This document shows, piece by piece, positions 7,964 through 11,730 of a stretch of 11,730 bases of DNA. How positions within the stretch are numbered: position 1 is the stretch's first letter; each line of letters opens with the position of its first letter. A program made the position numbers and the translations under genes. The DNA is from Pseudonocardiales bacterium. GTDB lineage: Bacteria > Actinomycetota > Actinomycetes > Mycobacteriales > Pseudonocardiaceae. Location of the stretch: the NCBI GenBank assembly GCA_025465385.1, contig JAODNG010000224.1, positions 1-11,730 on the forward strand, written 5' to 3'. The notes under the pieces are model-generated. The model made no database searches. It was not told where the DNA came from and saw only the letters and a program-made list of their open reading frames with translations.

Positions 7964-7976
7964 TCCCACCCACACC
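7952..7976. terminator. Hairpin at the end of fadE19, candidate terminator
   Basis: GGTGTGGG (7952-7959) and CCCACACC (7969-7976) form a perfect 8-bp stem with a nine-base loop. A shorter alternative pairs GTGGG with CCCAC around CTGAT. The stem includes the last codons and spans the stop of fadE19. Only 29 bases separate the fadE19 stop from the stop of the convergent vapC. No T-run follows, so it would be a U-less terminator if it works. Confidence 0.4.
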
Positions 7977-7992
7977 GCGGGAAAGGTTCAAG

Positions 7993-8424
7993 CTAGGCTG
8001 CGGGGTCGACGGTGTGGACGCCGGGGAACCGGGCGAAGCCGCGATCGGCGGTCGCGATCCGGCAGCCGTGGGCGCGGGCCAGCGCTGCCAGTAACGCGTC
8101 TGGCACCAGGTTGCCCCGCAGGCCCCGGTCCTGCGCGACCAAGCGTTCGAAGTCAGTCCATGCCGCATCGCTTGACGGCAGCCAGCGGGCTCGTCGTGCT
8201 GCACGAATTCGCGCAATGAAGTCCAGTGCCGTCGGCATCGGGGCCGGGTCGCTGAAAATCCTCGGGTTGGTGACGAGCCGGACCACCCCGGCGAGCACAG
8301 TGTCGTGCAGCGCGAGCTCATCGGCGCCCGCGACCATGGCGGCCAGCCAGGCTGCGTAACGCTCGTGCTGCTCGGCTTCCCGGCGAAATGCATACACCAG
8401 GATGTTGACGTCCGGCAGGATCAC
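7993..8424 (-). CDS. vapC: VapC-family PIN-domain ribonuclease toxin
   Basis: This 143-residue PIN-domain protein is the predicted Mg-dependent RNase toxin of a type II toxin-antitoxin pair, held inactive by the VapB encoded just before it. Visible features are VILPDVNILVYAF at the N-terminus (D5), VVRLVTNPRIF (47-57), LVPDALLAAL (D109) and TADRGFARFPG (D127). The second acidic residue of the classical PIN quartet, a glutamate in some VapCs, is replaced by a hydrophobic residue in DTVLAGVVRL. Related mycobacterial PIN proteins also lack it as far as I recall, so activity is not excluded. The GTG at 8424 overlaps the vapB stop in a GTGA and starts the protein directly at the PIN strand. An in-frame ATG at 8454 would overlap vapB by 34 bases and is less likely. 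No family number is assigned. Confidence 0.9.
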   Translation of the reverse strand: MILPDVNILVYAFRREAEQHERYAAWLAAMVAGADELALHDTVLAGVVRLVTNPRIFSDPAPMPTALDFIARIRAARRARWLPSSDAAWTDFERLVAQDRGLRGNLVPDALLAALARAHGCRIATADRGFARFPGVHTVDPAA

Positions 8425-8669
8425 GCGTGTCGGTCTTCGTCGAGGACTCTCCATACCGCGTCATGATCGCCCAGATCGACGAGGATGCGCCCGGCCGGGT
8501 CTCCATAGGCGGGCAGCGGTTCGGGTGCGGCCGGGCAGGGGACGTCGTGCTTTTGCAGCACCAGTCGCAGGCCCTCTTCGATCAGGCTGGTGAGTGTTTG
8601 GCCGCTCGCCGCCGCTTGGGCCTTGGCTTGTGCCACCAGGCCGTCCGGAAGGTTGAGCGTTGTTCGCAT
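8421..8669 (-). CDS. vapB: VapB-family antitoxin (ribbon-helix-helix)
   Basis: This 82-residue predicted antitoxin binds VapC through its C-terminal part and DNA through an N-terminal ribbon-helix-helix. The N-terminus MRTTLNLPDGLVAQAKAQ is a typical RHH beta-strand and first helix, followed by SGQTLTSLIEEGLRLVL as the second helix. The acidic, Pro-rich tail (GRILVDLGDHDAVWRVLDED) is suited to blocking the toxin. The ATG at 8669 is chosen because the RHH begins at once. It is preceded by GGTGA five bases upstream, and also by a TATGGT that could give a leaderless mRNA. Longer in-frame starts at 8681 and 8717 add non-conserved residues. It overlaps vapC by four bases. Autorepression by VapB-VapC at the inverted repeat just upstream is expected from the family. 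Confidence 0.88.
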   Translation of the reverse strand: MRTTLNLPDGLVAQAKAQAAASGQTLTSLIEEGLRLVLQKHDVPCPAAPEPLPAYGDPAGRILVDLGDHDAVWRVLDEDRHA

Positions 8670-8676
8670 ACAGATC

Positions 8677-8682
8677 ACCATA
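8677..8682 (-). promoter_or_regulatory. Candidate -10 element of vapBC
   Basis: Read on the minus strand, TATGGT matches TANNNT and ends seven bases before the vapB ATG at 8669. This would give a leaderless or nearly leaderless transcript. Part of the same sequence (GGTGA) could instead serve as a Shine-Dalgarno, so only one of the two roles may be real. Confidence 0.35.
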
Positions 8683-8705
8683 CCGCCATATGCAGACGTA
8701 TGCGG
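8683..8705. promoter_or_regulatory. Imperfect inverted repeat, candidate VapBC operator
   Basis: CCGCCATA (8683-8690) and TATGCGG (8699-8705) form an inverted repeat with one bulged base and an eight-base spacer. It lies 14-36 bases upstream of the vapB ATG and adjoins the candidate -10. RHH antitoxins commonly bind such repeats to repress their own operon. It also lies in the only intergenic space in front of the plus-strand nuclease cassette, so it might affect both. Confidence 0.4.
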
Positions 8706-8719
8706 GACCTTGGTCACGG

Positions 8720-8725
8720 TACGCT
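8720..8725 (+). promoter_or_regulatory. Candidate -10 element of the nuclease cassette
   Basis: TACGCT fits TANNNT and would place transcription start near 8732, leaving a leader of about 26 bases that contains the AGGAGG site. No good -35 is visible, so this is a weak call. Confidence 0.25.
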
Positions 8726-8746
8726 CGGACTTCGGATGCGGGCGGC

Positions 8747-8752
8747 AGGAGG
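8747..8752 (+). promoter_or_regulatory. Ribosome binding site deciding the start of the PD-(D/E)XK-like gene
   Basis: AGGAGG lies five bases before the GTG at 8758 and is the strongest Shine-Dalgarno in the window. It rules out the longer frame starting at 8590, which would run antisense through vapB. Confidence 0.7.
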
Positions 8753-8757
8753 TGGCC

Positions 8758-9828
8758 GTGAGCGTGAACTATGTGGCCAGACCGTGGGAGAACCGACTGT
8801 TCCGGCAATGCCGCCGGGCCTGGGACCTCGGTGCGCGGGAACGGCAGGACTACGAGCGGATCGAGCCGGCGCAGGTGTTCGACCTCGGCGAAGCGATCCA
8901 CGACGCGCTCGATGTCTACTACTTCCCTGGCATGTGGGACTGGAACCGGGCGATCGTGCGACCGCTGGCCGTCGCCGGTTTCGAGAAGTCGATGCGCCGG
9001 CAGCGCGATGCCTACACCCAGACCCGTGAGTTATCAGCTGACCAGGTCCAGGACTGGGAGGAGCACCTGGAGCTGGGCACCGGCATGCTCCAGCGCTATT
9101 TCGAATGGGCCAGCGACGTCGATCGTTTCACTCCAATCCAGGTCGCCTCGCAGTTCGACATCGCTTTGCCCGACCCAGCCGACCCGGACAGTGGCCTGAT
9201 CACCGCGGACGGTCGGCCGCTGCAATTCCGGGTGCGGATCGACCTGGTGGTGATCGATGACCATGAGCTGTACTGGCTCGTCGAGCATCGGATCGTCACC
9301 GGTCCGCAGTGGCCGGAGCTCGACCAGTTGCGGCTCGACGAGCAGGCGCTGACCCGGAGCTGGGCCTGGCAGCTGGGTTTTTTGGCCGACCTCGAAGGCA
9401 CCATTCACAATGAGATGCGCGCTGCGGTGCCGGCCGCAGGCAAGCCGAAGGTCCACGTGCGGGCGGTGCCGGGGGCTGGTGGGATCACGACACAGCGGGC
9501 CACTGAGTCGTTCCGCCGCACCCATATCCCGCGGGCGAAGCTGGAAATCGCCCGGCACGGCGTCGCCGTAGCGTTGGAAATCCAGGACATGACCGATCCG
9601 GCACTGCGGATGTACCCGAACCCTTCCTGGGATAACTGTTCGACCTGCGCCTACCGGGCGCCATGCCTGGCGATAACCCAAGGGATCGACGAGCGCCCCA
9701 TCCTTGATGCGTCCTATCGCAAGCGGGTCAGCGGAGACTTCGAACTCGGGCGGCTGGGATCGGTATGGGGATTCGTGCCCGAGATCCACCGGGTCGCGGA
9801 GTATCGGGCTCCTGGCGCGGGCCAGTAA
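8758..9828 (+). CDS. PD-(D/E)XK nuclease-like protein with Cas4/AddB-type Fe-S cysteines
   Basis: This 356-residue protein looks like a member of the RecB/Cas4-type PD-(D/E)XK superfamily. The N-terminal FRQCRRAW supplies C18, and NCSTCAYRAPC supplies C294, C297 and C303. This one-plus-three cysteine layout binds a 4Fe-4S cluster in Cas4 and AddB. Between them lie a DLGEAIHDALDVYY helix (H48), a strand with RIDLVV (D162), the next strand LVEHRIVTG (E176, H177, R178) and LDEQALTRSWAWQLGF (Q196), matching the usual order of nuclease motifs. The expected catalytic lysine of (D/E)XK is an arginine here. The role could be DNA end processing, repair or defence; no cas genes or repeats are nearby. 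The GTG at 8758 is fixed by AGGAGG at 8747-8752. The partner EEP gene starts five bases after the stop. Fold assignment is fairly sure, function unknown. Confidence 0.75.
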   Translation: MSVNYVARPWENRLFRQCRRAWDLGARERQDYERIEPAQVFDLGEAIHDALDVYYFPGMWDWNRAIVRPLAVAGFEKSMRRQRDAYTQTRELSADQVQDWEEHLELGTGMLQRYFEWASDVDRFTPIQVASQFDIALPDPADPDSGLITADGRPLQFRVRIDLVVIDDHELYWLVEHRIVTGPQWPELDQLRLDEQALTRSWAWQLGFLADLEGTIHNEMRAAVPAAGKPKVHVRAVPGAGGITTQRATESFRRTHIPRAKLEIARHGVAVALEIQDMTDPALRMYPNPSWDNCSTCAYRAPCLAITQGIDERPILDASYRKRVSGDFELGRLGSVWGFVPEIHRVAEYRAPGAGQ

Positions 9829-9833
9829 CGCCG

Positions 9834-10571
9834 GTGCGCATTCGGGTGGTGAGCTGGAACGTCGATTCCCGACCGACCGGGCTGCTGGACGCCAAAGTCG
9901 AGCTTCTTCGTCGGCTGCAGCCTGACCTTGCGCTGCTCCAGGAGATCGGCCGGCCGGTCTACCGCGCGCTGCTGCCGCACCCGTCCGCGCACGAGCGGAT
10001 GCACCGCAAGTCCAGGCAATTCTCCTGGGGCGCGCTGTCCACCGACCTGTGCAAGCCGCGGGCCAGCGAGTATCGGCTGGGATGCGCCGTGCTCGGTGTT
10101 TCTAGCACAGCGCTGCTCGATGCCCAGGTGCTGGACGAGGCACCGTTCGACATCACCGAGCCGGCGCGACCCGGGTTCTTGTGGCGGACGGTGGCGGCCC
10201 AAGTGGCATTGTCCACCGGCGACCTGCTGACCGTATGCAGTTTCCACGGTCGCCAGCCATCTGGCGTGCCCGCCGCCGCACTGCAGCAAGCGTTTCACGC
10301 TGGGATCGCTAGCTGGCTCATTGATCTGCCCGGCCCGGTCATCTTCGGCATCGACGCTGGTCTCCGGGTACCTGACTGCGCCGATCCGCTGTTGGGTCCG
10401 GGCCCGGTTCACCACCTGAACCACGTGCTCAACGCCGGCGACGACCACCTGTGGGCCACTCCCGGTCTCACGGTGCTCGACGTTCAGTGCCTGGCCGACG
10501 ACGCTGCGGCTGCGGGCAGCGACCACGCGCTGCTGCTCGCCGATCTCGAGTTTCCCGATTCACCCGCATGA
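9834..10571 (+). CDS. Endonuclease/exonuclease/phosphatase (EEP) family protein
   Basis: This 245-residue protein shows the order of motifs of the EEP fold, which includes ExoIII/APE nucleases, DNase I and phosphatases: VVSWNVDSR at the start (N9), LALLQEIG (E37, metal ligand), VCSFHGRQ (H138), VIFGIDAG (D174) and GSDHALLLADL at the end (D230, H231). In the usual GDFN or GxDAN motif the asparagine is replaced by glycine (G176). It is somewhat shorter than ExoIII-type enzymes but complete. The substrate could be DNA, RNA or a phosphoester metabolite. It starts at a GTG five bases after the stop of the PD-(D/E)XK-like gene, has only a weak Shine-Dalgarno, and is probably translated from the same mRNA. 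Together they look like a two-nuclease cassette. An in-frame start at 9765 would overlap the upstream gene by 64 bases and is unlikely. Confidence 0.8.
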   Translation: MRIRVVSWNVDSRPTGLLDAKVELLRRLQPDLALLQEIGRPVYRALLPHPSAHERMHRKSRQFSWGALSTDLCKPRASEYRLGCAVLGVSSTALLDAQVLDEAPFDITEPARPGFLWRTVAAQVALSTGDLLTVCSFHGRQPSGVPAAALQQAFHAGIASWLIDLPGPVIFGIDAGLRVPDCADPLLGPGPVHHLNHVLNAGDDHLWATPGLTVLDVQCLADDAAAAGSDHALLLADLEFPDSPA

Positions 10572-10599
10572 AATGTCCCAGCGGGTCGTTTGCCGTAAC

Positions 10600-10647
10600 C
10601 CCCGTGAGCGGCGAGGCCAGCTATAGCTCGCCTCGCCACTCACGGGG
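10600..10647. terminator. Long hairpin between convergent genes, probable bidirectional terminator
   Basis: CCCCGTGAG (10600-10608) pairs with CTCACGGGG (10639-10647), followed after one C-A mismatch by GGCGAGGC (10610-10617) with GCCTCGCC (10630-10637). That makes 17 base pairs around a 12-base loop. The loop contains the palindrome AGCTATAGCT, which can add a small inner stem. It lies 28 bases after the EEP gene and 3 bases beyond the gltD stop on the other strand, so it can end both transcripts. There is no T-run on either side, as is common for mycobacterial terminators. The rest of the 79-base gap shows nothing else. Confidence 0.75.
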
Positions 10648-10650
10648 CCG

Positions 10651-11730
10651 CTAGGCCATGGGCCGGTCGGTAGGCGCGATAGGGGCGGGGAGGACGTCGC
10701 GGCCGGTGAGGTAGCGGTCCACGCCGGCGGCGGCAGCGCGGCCTTCGGCGATGGCCCACACGATCAGCGACTGCCCGCGGCCCATGTCTCCGGCGACGAA
10801 GACGCCCGGCACGCTGGTCATGAAGGATGCGTCGCGCGCGACGTTGCCGCGTACGTCGTAGTCGACGCCGAGCCCTTCGAGTAGCTTGCCTTTCTCCGGC
10901 CCGACGAAGCCCATCGCCAGCAGCACCAAATCGGCGGGCACGTCCTGCTCGCTATTCGGTACCGGTTCGAACTTGCCGTTGGACAAGACCACCTGAGCCA
11001 GCCGTAGCGCACACACCCGGCCATCGGCGTCGCCGAGGAACTGCTGGGTGCTCACCGCGAACAGCCGTTCGCCGCCCTCCTCGTGGGCCGAGGAGACCCG
11101 ATAGATCATCGGGTAGGTAGGCCAGGGCTGGGTCTCTGGGCGGCGCTCCGGCGGGGTCGGCAAGATCTCCAGCTGGGTCACCGAGGCCGCGCCCTGCCGA
11201 TGCGCGGTACCCAGGCAGTCGGCGCCGGTGTCGCCTCCACCGATGATCACAACATGTCTGCCTTCGGCGTCGATCGGCGACCGGGCAATGTCGCCTTCCT
11301 GCACCCGGTTTGACGGCGGCAGGTACTCCATCGCCTGGTAGATCCCGGCCAACTCGCGACCAGGCACGGGCAGGTCCCGCCACGCCGTGGCCCCGCCGGC
11401 GAGCACCACGGCATCGAATTCCTCACGCAGCTCCTCGGCAGTGACATCCATCCCGACGTCGACGCCGGCCCGGAACTCGGTGCCTTCGGCACGCATCTGA
11501 TCCAGCCGCCGGTTCAGCCGGTGCTTGGCCATCTTGAATTCGGGAATGCCGTAGCGCAGTAGCCCGCCGATCCGGTCCGCACGCTCGTACACCACCACGT
11601 CGTGCCCTACCCGGGTCAGCTGCTGGGCTGCTGCCAGCCCGGCCGGACCGGACCCGGCTACGGCGACCTTCTGGCCGGTGCGCGCAGCGGGGGGTTGCGG
11701 GACTACCCAACCCTCGTCCCAGGCCCGGTC
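10651..11730 (-). CDS. gltD: Glutamate synthase (NADPH) small subunit, partial (N-terminus beyond the right edge)
   Basis: GltD carries electrons from NADPH through FAD and Fe-S clusters to the large GltB subunit, which makes two glutamates from glutamine and 2-oxoglutarate in the cytoplasm. The window holds the last 359 residues. They begin with DRAWDEGWVVPQPP, followed by the first dinucleotide-binding loop GSGPAG (26-31), GGLLRYGIPEFKM, a second loop GGGDTG (about 164-169), and the closing GVFVAGDMGRGQSLIVWAI (about 309-327), typical of the family. The usual length is about 480-490 residues, so about 125-130 are missing, including the cysteines for the two 4Fe-4S clusters. No internal start is needed: the frame stays open to base 11730. 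gltB would be expected upstream, off the right edge. Transcription probably ends at the hairpin 10600-10647. Confidence 0.96.
   Translation of the reverse strand, partial: DRAWDEGWVVPQPPAARTGQKVAVAGSGPAGLAAAQQLTRVGHDVVVYERADRIGGLLRYGIPEFKMAKHRLNRRLDQMRAEGTEFRAGVDVGMDVTAEELREEFDAVVLAGGATAWRDLPVPGRELAGIYQAMEYLPPSNRVQEGDIARSPIDAEGRHVVIIGGGDTGADCLGTAHRQGAASVTQLEILPTPPERRPETQPWPTYPMIYRVSSAHEEGGERLFAVSTQQFLGDADGRVCALRLAQVVLSNGKFEPVPNSEQDVPADLVLLAMGFVGPEKGKLLEGLGVDYDVRGNVARDASFMTSVPGVFVAGDMGRGQSLIVWAIAEGRAAAAGVDRYLTGRDVLPAPIAPTDRPMA

Noticed and set aside
8425..8454. Longer VapC start at the ATG at 8454
   Set aside because: It would overlap vapB by 34 bases and add an Arg-rich, non-conserved leader. 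The GTGA overlap at 8421-8424 is typical of vapBC pairs.
8590..8757. N-terminal extension of the PD-(D/E)XK-like protein
   Set aside because: The extension would be antisense to vapB and cover the divergent promoter region. The AGGAGG at 8747-8752 fixes the start at 8758.
8427..9029. Plus-strand frame crossing vapB and the start of the nuclease gene
   Set aside because: It runs antisense to vapB and out of frame with the PD-(D/E)XK-like protein, which has a strong Shine-Dalgarno. It has no motif.
8758..9828. CRISPR-associated Cas4 identity
   Set aside because: The cysteine layout is Cas4-like, but there is no repeat array and no cas1, cas2 or effector gene in the window. The catalytic lysine is also changed.
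10600..10647. Small structured RNA or riboswitch at the long hairpin
   Set aside because: A single stem between convergent stops is best explained as a terminator. No further conserved structure or promoter is seen.
1..11730. tRNA, rRNA, insertion sequences, transposases and prophage genes
   Set aside because: No cloverleaf-like sequence, rRNA segment, transposase motif, terminal repeats or integrase was recognised on either strand.

Overview
This window is high-GC actinobacterial DNA, most likely from a Mycobacterium or close relative. The evidence is GC-rich codons, frequent GTG starts, many short 5' leaders or overlapping starts, a VapBC toxin-antitoxin pair of mycobacterial style, and an accD1-accA1-fadE19 gene order known from mycobacteria. 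The species cannot be named from the sequence alone. Ten protein-coding genes are supported. The last one, gltD, runs off the right edge, and the first begins only about 10 bases inside the left edge.

Region 1 (1-3264, + strand) holds a 2-oxoglutarate/Fe(II) oxygenase of the DUF2086-like family. It is followed by a Tat-exported, lipobox-bearing flavoprotein of the berberine-bridge-enzyme (BBE) type with both covalent FAD attachment residues, and then by an exported SMP-30/gluconolactonase-type hydrolase. The oxidase and the lactonase are tightly coupled. Together they could form an extracytoplasmic 'oxidise to lactone, then hydrolyse' module, which is an inference.

Region 2 (3299-7963, + strand) is a branched-chain acyl-CoA operon with overlapping genes: the carboxyltransferase (AccD1) and biotin carboxylase/BCCP (AccA1) subunits of a methylcrotonyl-CoA-type carboxylase, then an acyl-CoA dehydrogenase (FadE19). 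They would act in leucine/isoleucine catabolism. The genes that follow fadE19 in M. tuberculosis (MaoC-like hydratase, CitE-like lyase, bkd) are absent here, and the operon ends at a hairpin facing a minus-strand gene.

Region 3 (7993-10571) is accessory in character. A minus-strand vapB-vapC pair is transcribed away from a plus-strand two-gene cassette across an 88-base divergent intergenic region that carries an inverted repeat. The first cassette gene encodes a PD-(D/E)XK-like protein with a Cas4/AddB-type four-cysteine Fe-S arrangement. The second encodes an endonuclease/exonuclease/phosphatase (EEP) family protein. Both depart from the canonical active site at one position. This cassette is the best candidate in the window for an undescribed system, possibly in DNA repair, defence or nucleic-acid processing.

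Region 4 (10572-11730) has a very strong long hairpin between convergent genes, probably a bidirectional terminator, followed by the C-terminal three quarters of gltD (glutamate synthase small subunit) on the minus strand.
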